Assembly (NCBI GenBank): GCA_020634935.1
Contig: JACKAT010000004.1
Span: forward strand, 62,001-126,000
Length of the DNA: 64,000 nucleotides
Direction: 5' to 3'
Source: Anaerolineales bacterium
GTDB taxonomy: Bacteria; Chloroflexota; Anaerolineae; 4572-78; J111
Shown here: positions 37,115 to 45,848 of the stretch, one piece after another
Layout: each line of letters starts with the position of its first letter
Numbering within the stretch: position 1 is the stretch's first letter
The notes under the pieces: generated by a model
Databases searched by the model: none
Seen by the model: the letters and a program-made list of their open reading frames with translations, nothing else
What the model was told of the DNA's origin: nothing
Program-made: the position numbers and the translations under genes

Positions 37115-37223
37115 AAGATTGATTCAGTCTCATGTTAGCCCGATATCAGGCTAGCCTGACACTATTTGGGCCTTGTTTCAGGTTAATAGACTGAACCAAT
37201 CTTATACCAATAAGTGACTGTCA
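37115..37223. terminator. Inverted repeat between convergent genes
   Basis: AAGATTGATTCAGTCT (37115-37130) and AGACTGAACCAATCTT (37188-37203) form 16-bp arms with one mismatch, enclosing further short palindromes. A GTGACTGTCACCT motif follows (37211-37223). Placement between convergent stops suggests a bidirectional terminator built from repeat material. Confidence 0.55.
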
Positions 37224-37239
37224 CCTACGTGAATACCGC

Positions 37240-37902
37240 TTACTCCTCACGAATATCGACAATCTCCTGCTCCGGTACCTGGCTCAATATTTCTCGAATC
37301 TGCTCCACCGTAACCTCTGGAATTTTAAGGACCATATCATAATAGTCGGGTTGGCGCGGTGTGGGAAAGCTGCCAATGCCCATAATACCCAGATCATGCT
37401 GGGACAGCGCCGTGGTCAGCGCGGCAAACTGTCCTTTCTTATTGGGCATGCGCATGGTCACCCGCACGCCTTTAGTCGGCAACCCCAGCATTTCTTGCAG
37501 GCTGCGTAACAGATCGATTTCCGACAAAATGCCGATAACTACCCCATCCTCATCAAGTACGGGTAAACATCCTATCTTTTGCTCGGTCATCACCCGGGCC
37601 GCTTGTTCCACGGTTTTGGTCGCTTCGATAGTGTGTACTTCTCCCGTTTTAGCCTTGAGCATAATCTTTTGAACCGTCAAATTAGATAGATAACGGGTAA
37701 TTTCCCAGACGCTTAAGCTAACCATCATATCGGGTTTTATGGCAAAGCGCTGCCGAGTGACCAATCCAACCAATTTCTTGCCGTCGCCCACGACCGGCAA
37801 GTGCCGAATTAAATTTTCCGTCATAATGTGCTGGGCCTCGGCCGCAGACATTTCCGGCGGGACCATAATGGGGTGGCGAGTCATAACATCTTTTACTAGC
37901 AT
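37240..37902 (-). CDS. CBS-pair plus ACT domain protein
   Basis: The 220-residue protein has two CBS motifs: VKDVMTRHPIMVPPEMSAAEAQHIM with RHLPVVGDGKKLVGLVT, and VQKIMLKAKTGEVHTI with CLPVLDEDGVVIGILSEIDLL. An ACT-like domain follows (about 145-220, VRVTMRMPNKKGQFAALTTAL). CBS pairs bind adenosyl nucleotides and ACT domains bind amino acids, so this is probably an allosteric sensor (AcuB-like layout). ATG 37902 lies two bases past the ABC ATPase stop; a TTG at 37908 overlapping that stop is the alternative. It is the last gene of the ABC importer unit. Confidence 0.85.
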   Translation of the reverse strand: MLVKDVMTRHPIMVPPEMSAAEAQHIMTENLIRHLPVVGDGKKLVGLVTRQRFAIKPDMMVSLSVWEITRYLSNLTVQKIMLKAKTGEVHTIEATKTVEQAARVMTEQKIGCLPVLDEDGVVIGILSEIDLLRSLQEMLGLPTKGVRVTMRMPNKKGQFAALTTALSQHDLGIMGIGSFPTPRQPDYYDMVLKIPEVTVEQIREILSQVPEQEIVDIREE

Positions 37903-37904
37903 AA

Positions 37905-40019
37905 TCAAACAGCCCTCTCTTTAGTTTGAATAACCGGCTCAAAGGTGAGCAGGGTTTCTCGGGGGATATGACAGAAAATGCGATGGCCTCGCTCGTCTTC
38001 TTGCCACGGTGGCGTTTCCGTCTCGCAAATTTTGCCGCCGTCAGGCAATAAATGCCGGCGCGGGCAGCGCGTGTTAAATCGACAGCCCGACGGCGGTCTG
38101 ATAGCGCTAGGCACGGTTCCTTCTAAGCGAATCCGTTTCTGTTTGGCTGATGGGTCAGGGATGGGTACGGCTGACAGCAGCGCTTCGGTATAGGGGTGAT
38201 ACGGCAGCGCATAGATGGCATCGGCCGGGCCAATTTCCATAATTTGGCCCAGATACATCACCGCCACGTAATCCGAGAAGAAGCGCACCACGCTCAAATC
38301 GTGAGCGATGAAAATCATGGTGGTGCCGTACTCGGCCTGCACTTCCAACAGCAGGTTCAGCACGGCGGCTTGCACCGACACATCCAACGCGCTCACCGGC
38401 TCGTCGCACAACACCAGATCGGGCCGGCTGGCCAGCGCGCGGGCAATGCCCACCCGCTGCTTCTCGCCGCCGCTGAGCTGGCGAGGCAGCCGGTCGAAGT
38501 AGTTAGCCCCCAGACGCATTAAGTTGAGCAGCTTGATGACTTCGCTCCGCACCTGGTTCTTCGGCACGGTCGCAAACCGCAGCATCGGCCGGGCAATCTG
38601 CTGCCCAACCGTGTACGACGGATTCATGGTCGAGTCGGGATTTTGGAAAACCATCTGTAATTCTTGAATCAACTGCTCAGTGCGGGTGGTTAAATCGCCG
38701 GTAATATCCAAACCCAAAAATTCGGCCTTGCCGGAGGTGCTATCTTCCAAACCGATGATGGTTTTAATTAAGGTACTCTTGCCGCAGCCCGATTCGCCGA
38801 CAATGCCCAACGTTTTGCCTTTAGGCACATTGAAGCTGGCATTCTCAACCGCCTTCACATAGCGCGGTTCGCTCATGCCAAACACATCTTTTAAGGAACT
38901 ACCCTGCACTTCATAATATTTCTTCAGATCCTTAACCTGAATGATGTATTCTTCTTCGCCGCCATTCTGCCTAATCTTGGGCGGCAGAAGATCATCGGAC
39001 GGCTGCCATTGGGTTGGGTCGATCTCTTCAGCAAAGTGACAGCGCACTTGAACATTATTGGCCAGCGTCCGCAGTTCGGGCCGCTCCTCACGGCAGCGAT
39101 CACGGAAGTAATCGCAGCGCGGGCCGTAGACACAACCGGGCGGGCGATTGTTGGGCGGGGGAACACGCCCGCGAATGGGGTAGAGGATGCTGCTGGCTTT
39201 GTCGGAGCCGAGTTTAGGAACGCAGCGAATTAATCCCTGAGTATAAGGATGCTGCGGATTTTTATAGATATCTTCGGTCGAAGCCACTTCGACCATTTCG
39301 CCGGCGTACATCACCCCCACTTTATTACAAACGCGGGCAACCACCCCCAGGTTGTGGCTAATAAACAAAATACCGGTGTCAAAATCGCGGCGGAGTTCGG
39401 CAATCAGATCGAGCACGGCCGCTTCAACCGTCACGTCGAGCGCGGTCGTCGGCTCGTCCATAATCAGCAGGGCCGGGTTGTTGAGCAGCGCCATCGCAAT
39501 GACTACCCGCTGCTGCTGTCCCCCGGAAATTTGGTGGGGAAAACGATGCATCACGTTGGCGGCGTCGGGCATGTAGACCCGTTCCAGCATCGAGATACAG
39601 CGTTTTTCCGCCTCTTTATCGCTCAATCCACGGTGAACGGTTAAGACCTCTTTCATTTGGTCGCCCAGCCGCATGGAGGGGTTGAGCGCTTGCATCGGAT
39701 CTTGATAGACCATCGCAATTTGGTCGCCCCGCAGGCGGCGTAATTCCTCGCTGCTCCTGCCTACTAACTCCTGTCCCAGGAACTTGATCCCCCCTCGTTT
39801 AACATATCCATTGGCGCCCAAAAAATTGAGAATAGCCCACGTGACTGTACTCTTACCGCAACCGGACTCCCCGACAATACCGTGCGCTTCGCCGCGCTGG
39901 ATATCGAAGGTGACGTTCTGCACCGCCTCGATTTCCCCCCCCCGGATTTTGTAAGCAACGGCCAAATCTTCAACGCTTAGAACCGGGCCGCCCGGTACTT
40001 TTCCATTTGTACTGGCCAT
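37905..40019 (-). CDS. Oligopeptide-type ABC importer, fused double ATPase (DppD-DppF)
   Basis: The 704-residue protein has two complete ATPase halves. Half one (about 10-330) has Walker A GESGCGKST, signature SGGQQQRVVIA, Walker B LLIMDEPTTALD and a Cys-containing oligo_HPY tail (CVYGPRCDYFRDRC). Half two (about 355-690) has GESGCGKST, SGGEKQRVGIA, LVLCDEPVSALD and a CRFNTRCPRRHLLP tail. Most systems encode these as two genes. The Cys tails resemble the iron-sulfur-binding loops of Dpp/Opp ATPases. AGGAG precedes ATG 40019, and the dppC-like gene is 10 bp upstream. Confidence 0.94.
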   Translation of the reverse strand: MASTNGKVPGGPVLSVEDLAVAYKIRGGEIEAVQNVTFDIQRGEAHGIVGESGCGKSTVTWAILNFLGANGYVKRGGIKFLGQELVGRSSEELRRLRGDQIAMVYQDPMQALNPSMRLGDQMKEVLTVHRGLSDKEAEKRCISMLERVYMPDAANVMHRFPHQISGGQQQRVVIAMALLNNPALLIMDEPTTALDVTVEAAVLDLIAELRRDFDTGILFISHNLGVVARVCNKVGVMYAGEMVEVASTEDIYKNPQHPYTQGLIRCVPKLGSDKASSILYPIRGRVPPPNNRPPGCVYGPRCDYFRDRCREERPELRTLANNVQVRCHFAEEIDPTQWQPSDDLLPPKIRQNGGEEEYIIQVKDLKKYYEVQGSSLKDVFGMSEPRYVKAVENASFNVPKGKTLGIVGESGCGKSTLIKTIIGLEDSTSGKAEFLGLDITGDLTTRTEQLIQELQMVFQNPDSTMNPSYTVGQQIARPMLRFATVPKNQVRSEVIKLLNLMRLGANYFDRLPRQLSGGEKQRVGIARALASRPDLVLCDEPVSALDVSVQAAVLNLLLEVQAEYGTTMIFIAHDLSVVRFFSDYVAVMYLGQIMEIGPADAIYALPYHPYTEALLSAVPIPDPSAKQKRIRLEGTVPSAIRPPSGCRFNTRCPRRHLLPDGGKICETETPPWQEDERGHRIFCHIPRETLLTFEPVIQTKERAV

Positions 40020-40029
40020 TTCATCTCCT

Positions 40030-40959
40030 CTACTTTTGATAACGTGTTAGTTCTTCGCGCAACCCATCGGCAAATAAATTTAACCCAATAACGAGCGAGG
40101 CAATGGCCAGAGAAGGCCAGATTACGGCCCATTGGTTTGAAAAAATATTCTTGCGCGCCTCATTAACCATATTCCCCCAGTCAGGGTCGGGCGGCGGCAG
40201 GCCGATGCCCAAGAAACCTAATGTTCCAATCGCAAAAATGGCGTAGCCCACCCGCAGCATCGAATCGACCAGCAGCGGGCCTCGCGCGTTGGGTAAAATC
40301 TCCACAAACATAATGTACCACGGGCTTTCACCGCGCGTCTCCGCCGCCCGAATGTAATCGCGGGTTTTGATGTCGAGGGCCAAACTCCGCACCAAGCGGG
40401 CAACCCCCGGCGCGCCCGTAACGGTAATCGCCAAGATAACCACCAGGTCGCCCTGCCCCAAAGCGGCGATGACCACCAGATAGAGTACAATCACCGGAAA
40501 GGCGATCAACGCGTCGAGAAACTGCATCGTCACCTGATCCCACCAACCGCCGCGATAACCGGCGTTGAGACCCAGAAACGATCCCACCAACACCGAGCCG
40601 ATAACCCCCCAAATGGCCACGCCTATAGGGAAAATCAATCCACCCCAGGGCAACCGGGTTTTGAGCAGAATAACCTGGGTGCCGACCATTAGGCGGGAAA
40701 GAACATCGCGGCCCAGGTGATCAGTACCTAACCAGTTGGTGCTGTTGGGCGGCAGGTTTTGGACAAAGTCTGAAGCATTGGGCGGGTAAGGGGTCCAAAC
40801 TAGAGAAATTAGCCCCAACAGCACCCAGAAGAGAACCAGACCCAACCCCACCGTCGCAATCCGCGATTCGAAGACAATCGAGAGGCTCTTCCATATTTTG
40901 GCCCAGCGCGACGGGCCTTGTACGGGAACTGCGCCTGCAGTTGGTTGTGCTACTGCCAT
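40030..40959 (-). CDS. Oligopeptide-type ABC permease (DppC-like)
   Basis: The 309-residue permease has an N-terminal OppC_N-like cytoplasmic stretch and one helix, then LGTDHLGRDVLSRLMVGTQV. The membrane domain carries the EAA loop AAETRGESPWYIMFVEILPNARGPLLV. The start is ATG 40959 with AGGAG seven to eleven bases upstream. Extending the frame to 41118 would run into the palindromic repeat at 40988-41045 and is rejected. It forms the transmembrane heterodimer with the DppB-like protein. Confidence 0.93.
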   Translation of the reverse strand: MAVAQPTAGAVPVQGPSRWAKIWKSLSIVFESRIATVGLGLVLFWVLLGLISLVWTPYPPNASDFVQNLPPNSTNWLGTDHLGRDVLSRLMVGTQVILLKTRLPWGGLIFPIGVAIWGVIGSVLVGSFLGLNAGYRGGWWDQVTMQFLDALIAFPVIVLYLVVIAALGQGDLVVILAITVTGAPGVARLVRSLALDIKTRDYIRAAETRGESPWYIMFVEILPNARGPLLVDSMLRVGYAIFAIGTLGFLGIGLPPPDPDWGNMVNEARKNIFSNQWAVIWPSLAIASLVIGLNLFADGLREELTRYQK

Positions 40960-40987
40960 ATCATTCTCCTGTGATAATACCAAGTCT

Positions 40988-41045
40988 GGAGCGTCAAAGT
41001 TTACTTTGACTTTACTGCGAATGACAAAGCAAGCTTTGTCGCTCC
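40988..41045. repeat. Double-hairpin repeat D (GGAGCG...CGCTCC)
   Basis: Outer arms GGAGCG and CGCTCC enclose two palindromes: TCAAAGTTTACTTTGA and GACAAAGCAAGCTTTGTC. The folded form would be a three-way junction. Similarity to the copy at 52201-52258 continues about 45 bp further (ATACATTTTCATTGT and following). Confidence 0.85.
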
Positions 41046-41109
41046 AATACATTTTCATTGTTGGTGTCGCCTCAAGCGAGGCTGTTAGACTCCTCTGAAA
41101 ATAAGAGCT

Positions 41110-41135
41110 GTAGGACAAACTTAAGTTTGTCCTAC
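41110..41135. repeat. 26-bp perfect palindrome
   Basis: Thirteen-base arms read GTAGGACAAACTT and its exact complement with no spacer. It lies between the two permease genes near repeat D and could act as an mRNA hairpin within the operon. Confidence 0.8.
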
Positions 41136-41263
41136 GGATATTTTCATTGTCGTTGCTGTACCGAGGTTCTGTCTCACTCCTTACTAACAGATGGCTAATT
41201 AGCTGATTTGCGTAATAGGGTAGAGCAAATCGCTGATTAGTTCAGGTTAGCAACTTGGCCATG

Positions 41264-42562
41264 TTAAGCATACCGAATGCGCGGGTTAAGGAAGGTATAA
41301 GCCAAATCGCCCAGGATACGGGTCAGTACAGCGATAGTAACGGTTAACATCGCCGCAGCTTCCACCGCGTTGACGTCGCCGAAAATGGCCGCATCGAAAA
41401 TATATTTGCCCAGACCCGGATAACCAAAAATGGTTTCAACCACTACCACGCCGCCGATGAGCCAGTTGACATGCAGCATGATAATGGTGATCGGCGCCAT
41501 CAGAGCGTTTCGAACGGCGTGCCGCACCACCACCCGCCAATAAGGCATCCCCTTTAAGATCGCCGTCCGAATGTAAGGCGACCCCATGACTTCGACCATG
41601 CTGGCTCGTGTCATGCGGATGACGTAACCCAGCTCAACGGCGGTTAAGGTCAACACCGGCAGAGCCAGCAAAAGCGGGTTCTCGAAAATGGCATCGGGAC
41701 TGGTAAAGATTGCCACAGCCGGCAGCCATTTGAGCCAGATGCCAAAGATCATGATCAAAAAGATACCGGTCACAAACTCTGGTGTGGCGGTAGCCCCCAA
41801 ACTGGTCACCGAAATAAACCGGTCAATTGGCCGGCCTTCATTGATACCGGCAATGATACCTAATACCAGCGCAATCGGCATCACCACCAGAAAAGCCGCT
41901 CCGGCCAAAATGAGGGTGTTACGCACCCGGGGCCACAAGGTTAACGATACCGGCCGGCCATATTGCAACGATTTACCGGCATCCCCCTTGATCAACCCCT
42001 TTCGTAGAGGAATATAATCCTGGGGACCGTCGCCCTCTTTACGCAAGCCGGCTTTGGTCAGCACCCAAACCTCGGCGCCTTCACCCCGCACCCATTTCAC
42101 GGCGTTGTTCTTATCATCGACGCCCCAGAAGCTTTCCTGGCCATTCTCACCTACGGCCCAGGTAACGTCAGCCGGGCTGGCTATGGTTGAGCCGTCTTCC
42201 TGGCGGGTCAAAGCGAATAATTCGCCGTCTTCTAATGACCAACGGGTTAATTGGCCATTGACATCAGCCCACCATTCATCCTCACCGGTTTGCGGGTTAG
42301 GCACCGTAACCAGGTCATAGCCCACATTTCGCTCGGCGCGCCACTCGTTGCCAATTAACCAGTCGACGTAGCGCAAATAAACCGGGGCATCCAACCCTAA
42401 CTGGTTTCGATAAGACGCTCGCTGCTCTGGAGTCGAAAAGACTCCCAAAATTTTCAAGGTAATATCACCGCTACCCACTTCAAGCAGCAAGAACAAAGCT
42501 ATAGATACAATGAGCAAGGTAATAGCGGTTGAAATTAAACTCCGTATGATAAATCGAGCCAT
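41264..42562 (-). CDS. Oligopeptide-type ABC permease (DppB-like) with extra periplasmic insert
   Basis: The 432-residue permease has helix 1 (about 8-28), then RASYRNQLGLDAPVYLRYVDWLIGN as in DppB, and resumes at GDAGKSLQYGRPV. Between these (about 74-190) lies an insert of about 115 residues outside the membrane. It contains two similar halves, EWWADVNGQLTRW...ELFALTRQ (96-120) and ESFWGVDDKNNAVKW...EVWVLTKA (143-171). The rest has standard helices and the EAA loop (TAILKGMPYWRVVVRHAVRNALM). ATG 42562 is chosen for its AAGGAG site. Family members are usually 300-340 residues. Confidence 0.9.
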   Translation of the reverse strand: MARFIIRSLISTAITLLIVSIALFLLLEVGSGDITLKILGVFSTPEQRASYRNQLGLDAPVYLRYVDWLIGNEWRAERNVGYDLVTVPNPQTGEDEWWADVNGQLTRWSLEDGELFALTRQEDGSTIASPADVTWAVGENGQESFWGVDDKNNAVKWVRGEGAEVWVLTKAGLRKEGDGPQDYIPLRKGLIKGDAGKSLQYGRPVSLTLWPRVRNTLILAGAAFLVVMPIALVLGIIAGINEGRPIDRFISVTSLGATATPEFVTGIFLIMIFGIWLKWLPAVAIFTSPDAIFENPLLLALPVLTLTAVELGYVIRMTRASMVEVMGSPYIRTAILKGMPYWRVVVRHAVRNALMAPITIIMLHVNWLIGGVVVVETIFGYPGLGKYIFDAAIFGDVNAVEAAAMLTVTIAVLTRILGDLAYTFLNPRIRYA

Positions 42563-42649
42563 AACATTTCTCCTTGAAGCCGGCAGATATGTACTGGATA
42601 GATTAATGACCACCCGCTGTGGGCGGAGTAAACAGTTGATTTGTCGTAA

Positions 42650-42737
42650 GATGCCGTTTGCGGCATCTCAGATGGCTGAGGTAACAGAGGCGAATATTAA
42701 AGTAACGGCTTGCCCATTTGCCGCAAGCCGTTACTTT
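42650..42737 (-). terminator. Two hairpins between binding-protein and permease genes
   Basis: A 14-bp perfect stem (AAAGTAACGGCTTG, 42699-42712, with its complement 42724-42737) lies 11 bp after the binding-protein stop on the minus strand. A second hairpin (GATGCCG TTTG CGGCATC, 42650-42667) follows. There is no clear T-tract. Such hairpins commonly stabilise the binding-protein mRNA and lower read-through into the permeases. Confidence 0.7.
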
Positions 42738-42747
42738 GACTATCTAT

Positions 42748-44448
42748 TTAAGCTTCATCTTTCCAAACTTCGTACATTAAGTCATAGGCCGTGGGGTGGG
42801 CCTGAACATTTTGGAACTCGGAGCTGGTGATATTCCAAATTTTCTTCCAGAAGCTGTTGCCGATAGGCCCGCGTTCCTGCATAATGTCCTCGATCTGGCA
42901 CATGAGCTCACGACGGGCTTCAACATCCAACGTGCCTTCTGCTTGCCGGAGGAGGGTTTCAAATTCATCATCCGACCAGCGGGTTTCATTCCAAGCGCCA
43001 ATGGCTTCTTTAATGTAAGCCAGCGGCAGCACCATCGTGTCCAACGGGCGGTGCGTCCAAGAGGTAATCCCCAGATCAACCTCGGTCCAGCGGTCCCAGT
43101 AACCGCTGGGGTCGGTAATATCCAGTTGGATATCGAAACCGGCCGGGGCGGCCAACTCTTTCAAGGCCTGAGCCAGTTCCGGCTCTTGCTGATCGTTCTT
43201 GGTGGCCAGCGTCACCTTCAACCCATCCGGGAAACCGGCTTCGGTCAGCAGCGCTTTAGCGCCTTCGGGATCATAGGCCGGGATATCTTTAGGGCAGTAG
43301 GCCGGATGAACCGGCGCGACGTGGGCGTCAATCGACAAGTCGCCTTCGCCGAAGTAGGATAGTTGCAAGATTTTCTCGCGATCCTGGCACATCTTCAGTG
43401 CGTTGCGCACCCGAACATCGGTCCAGGGTTCAACATCCACCCGCATGCGCAGGACCAGACATTGAGCCGTACTAACCGGCCGAACCGTTAGACCGGCTAC
43501 ATCTTTTAGCGCCTGGAAGTCACTGGGGCGCGGGTCATACAGCGAGTTCACCTGCCCCGACTGAAGGGCAGCGACCCCCGCATCCTTATCGGTGGAGACG
43601 TAGATCAGTTGATCCAGGTAGGGCAATGGGCTGCCGTCTTCGCCCATTCGCCAGTAATCTTCACGGCGTTTGAAAACCGCGCGTTCGCCTTCGGCGTACT
43701 CTTCCAGCAAGAAGGCTCCCGTTCCAACCGGCTGCTTAATAATGTCGCCCTCAAAATTACGATGCAGCACGATGGCCGGATAATGGAACAGGTGCTCCGG
43801 TACGCCGATATTGGGCGTTTGGAGATTCAGGCGGATGTGATAGTCGTCCACCTTTTCAACATCTTGAGGACCGCTCAGGTAAGAGAGCAGCCCCAGCATC
43901 GACGAGCCGACATCGGGGTTGAGCCACTCGCCAAAGGTAAAGATCACGTCATCGGCGGTTAATTCATCGCCATTGTTAAAAGTGATCCCTTGCTTCAAAT
44001 AGAGATCCCAAGTTTTAACATCTTCGCTGGCTTCCCAACGATCCAACAAGTAAGGCCGAGTAATATTGTCAGGTCCGGTTTCGGTCAGGTACTCGCTAAA
44101 TTGGCGGACGATGTTGGCTCCTTCAACCCATGACAGGCGGGCGGGGTGATCAAGCAGTTGAAGCTGCATCGAGCTGGTCCAGGTGCCGCCGCGCTTGATC
44201 GCGCCGCTGGCGGCCGCCGCTTCTTCAGTCGGGGCCGCTGCGCCGCTTTGGGCCGCCGGGGCGGCGGGTTGAGCCGGAGCGCCACATTGGGCGGCGATGG
44301 TCGCCGCGCCGGCCGACAGTCCTAATAGCGTGGCAAACCGCATAAATTCGCGGCGGCTAATACGGCCTTGCTTTAATTTCTGGTAAGCATCTGGAATAGC
44401 CGGATGAACCTTTTCCATATACTTTTCAGAAATTCGAGGCTTCTTCAT
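42748..44448 (-). CDS. Oligopeptide-type ABC substrate-binding protein (SBP family 5)
   Basis: The 566-residue protein has a twin-arginine signal (SRREFMRFATLLGLSAGAAT, about 32-51). A Cys within AAQCGAP and an Ala/Pro spacer suggest a Tat-exported, possibly lipidated receptor. The fold carries GTWTSSMQLQ, WDLYLKQGITFNNGDELTADDVIFTF, GTGAFLLEEY and YYDQL-type motifs through WKDEA. It is the receptor for the permease/ATPase genes downstream. AAGGAGG precedes ATG 44448. The ligand is unknown; the neighbouring demethylation genes make a methylated amine or N-methyl amino acid derivative a reasonable guess. Confidence 0.9.
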   Translation of the reverse strand: MKKPRISEKYMEKVHPAIPDAYQKLKQGRISRREFMRFATLLGLSAGAATIAAQCGAPAQPAAPAAQSGAAAPTEEAAAASGAIKRGGTWTSSMQLQLLDHPARLSWVEGANIVRQFSEYLTETGPDNITRPYLLDRWEASEDVKTWDLYLKQGITFNNGDELTADDVIFTFGEWLNPDVGSSMLGLLSYLSGPQDVEKVDDYHIRLNLQTPNIGVPEHLFHYPAIVLHRNFEGDIIKQPVGTGAFLLEEYAEGERAVFKRREDYWRMGEDGSPLPYLDQLIYVSTDKDAGVAALQSGQVNSLYDPRPSDFQALKDVAGLTVRPVSTAQCLVLRMRVDVEPWTDVRVRNALKMCQDREKILQLSYFGEGDLSIDAHVAPVHPAYCPKDIPAYDPEGAKALLTEAGFPDGLKVTLATKNDQQEPELAQALKELAAPAGFDIQLDITDPSGYWDRWTEVDLGITSWTHRPLDTMVLPLAYIKEAIGAWNETRWSDDEFETLLRQAEGTLDVEARRELMCQIEDIMQERGPIGNSFWKKIWNITSSEFQNVQAHPTAYDLMYEVWKDEA

Positions 44449-44973
44449 AATAAACTTTCCTCCTTGTTAATAAGCCTTGGTAGAGTAAGTCACTTTTTTG
44501 GAGAATTAACGTTTTAGCGTCAACTCTATGCTCTGTAGTAGATGTCAGGCAACAGCGATCAAATCGGGTTGATTGTCGAAGCTCACCTCCTTTATGTTTA
44601 GGATGGAGTGGCAATTCAAATCAAACTATAAATGTGAACCATAAAGCCGCTGGAAAAAGACTCCAGACCGCCTCTCTCAATTCACATGACAAACCTATCC
44701 TAACAAAATAACTTTCAGGGGAAATATACTTTAGTATCAGAGGTCGATTATTTAAAACCCGCCCCATTAATGGGCCGAGTCAGTGATCGCACAAGAAAAC
44801 TGGGAATAGTGGTGTGGTTTAGAGGCGCCAGTATAGTAGATGGTCGGTTGAAGCGACAAGTCTAAATAAACTAAGTCCAAAACGATTAAGTCAGAGGCAT
44901 CATACCATAAGTTCAGCGTTATGCCAAATGATTCTTGAGCGTCACATCTTACTCATCAAAAGGCTGAACCGTT
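44449..44973. other. Gap upstream of the ABC importer operon
   Basis: About 520 bp lie between the Nudix and binding-protein genes. A minus-strand AAAGGAGG near 44586-44593 has no clear start codon at proper spacing, so a leader peptide is possible but unproven. The gap probably holds the importer promoter. No repeat or RNA family was recognised. Confidence 0.4.
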
Positions 44974-45528
44974 TCACCGCGCCTTATCTAAGACCCGTAA
45001 GGCCAGCGCAACGGTTGTTGCCCACGACAAAACTTTGAATTCTCCGCCCAGCAACGCCTGTTCGACCTCGGCTTGATCAAGGAACAGCAGTTCCTGCTCT
45101 TCCAGATCATCCGCATCAGGTTCGGCTACTTGATGCGCCCCTTGAGCCAGAAACAGATAGGCCGTTCCGGCCCCACGATTGCCGTCGACGCAGTACTGCC
45201 CTAAACTAATCCAGTCAGCGGCTTCGTAACCGGTTTCTTCAAACAGTTCCCGTTTAGCCGCATCTAAAGCATTCTCGTTGGGGTCTAAATAACCGCCGAC
45301 CGGGGCCAACGACGTTTCATCAGTACAGTATTTGACCTGTCGGAACAGCATAAAACGACGGTCTTCGGTGACGGCAATGACATTAATATAGTCAGGGCTA
45401 ATCACCCAAGGCCAATCATCGATAATTCGACCATCTGGCAGTTCGATGGTGTGCTTCTCGATAACCAGCCATTTACCGTAATCCAAGACTTTTGCACGGG
45501 CGAGGGTTTTCCAGGGTTTTAGTGTCAT
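44974..45528 (-). CDS. Nudix hydrolase (ADP-ribose pyrophosphatase-like)
   Basis: The 184-residue protein has a complete Nudix box: G79, E85, R93-E94 and E97-E98 in GGYLDPNENALDAAKREL followed by FEETGY. The N-terminal strand pairing (VLDYGKWLVIEKHTIELPDGRI) is typical of ADP-sugar pyrophosphatases. The family cleaves nucleoside diphosphates linked to another moiety, with Mg2+. It lies between the flavoprotein gene and the importer on the same strand, with repeat D copies in front. Confidence 0.92.
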   Translation of the reverse strand: MTLKPWKTLARAKVLDYGKWLVIEKHTIELPDGRIIDDWPWVISPDYINVIAVTEDRRFMLFRQVKYCTDETSLAPVGGYLDPNENALDAAKRELFEETGYEAADWISLGQYCVDGNRGAGTAYLFLAQGAHQVAEPDADDLEEQELLFLDQAEVEQALLGGEFKVLSWATTVALALRVLDKAR

Positions 45529-45559
45529 GTCGTGACCTTTTCAGTTGAAGCGAACATCT

Positions 45560-45832
45560 GGAGCGTCAAAGTTTACTTTGACCCTACCTGATGACAAAGC
45601 CAGCTTTGTCGCTCCTGTGAAAATAACATCTGGAGCGTCAAAGTTTACTTTGACCCTACCTGATGACAAAGCCAGCTTTGTCGCTCCTGTGAAAATAACG
45701 TCTGGAGCGTCAAAGTTTACTTTGACCCTACCTGATGACAAAGCCAGCTTTGTTGCTCCTGTGAAAATAACGTCTGGAGCGTCAAAGTAAACTTTGACCC
45801 ACCTGAATGACAAAGCCAGCTTTGTTGCTCCT
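45560..45832. repeat. Tandem array of repeat D, four copies, 72-bp period
   Basis: Four near-identical 72-bp units start at 45560, 45632, 45704 and 45776. Each carries GGAGCG, TCAAAGTTTACTTTGA (the last unit has TCAAAGTAAACTTTGA), GACAAAGCCAGCTTTG and GCTCC. The spacer TGTGAAAATAAC is also repeated. Both strands stay open because 72 is divisible by three, but the translations are only repeat copies. Confidence 0.9.
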
Positions 45833-45848
45833 CAACGCGGGTGTAACT

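Noticed and set aside
45541..45813. Open frames on both strands of 80-90 codons with perfect 24-residue repeats
   Set aside because: They are translations of the 72-bp tandem copies of repeat D; both strands are open only because 72 is divisible by three, and there is no ribosome site.
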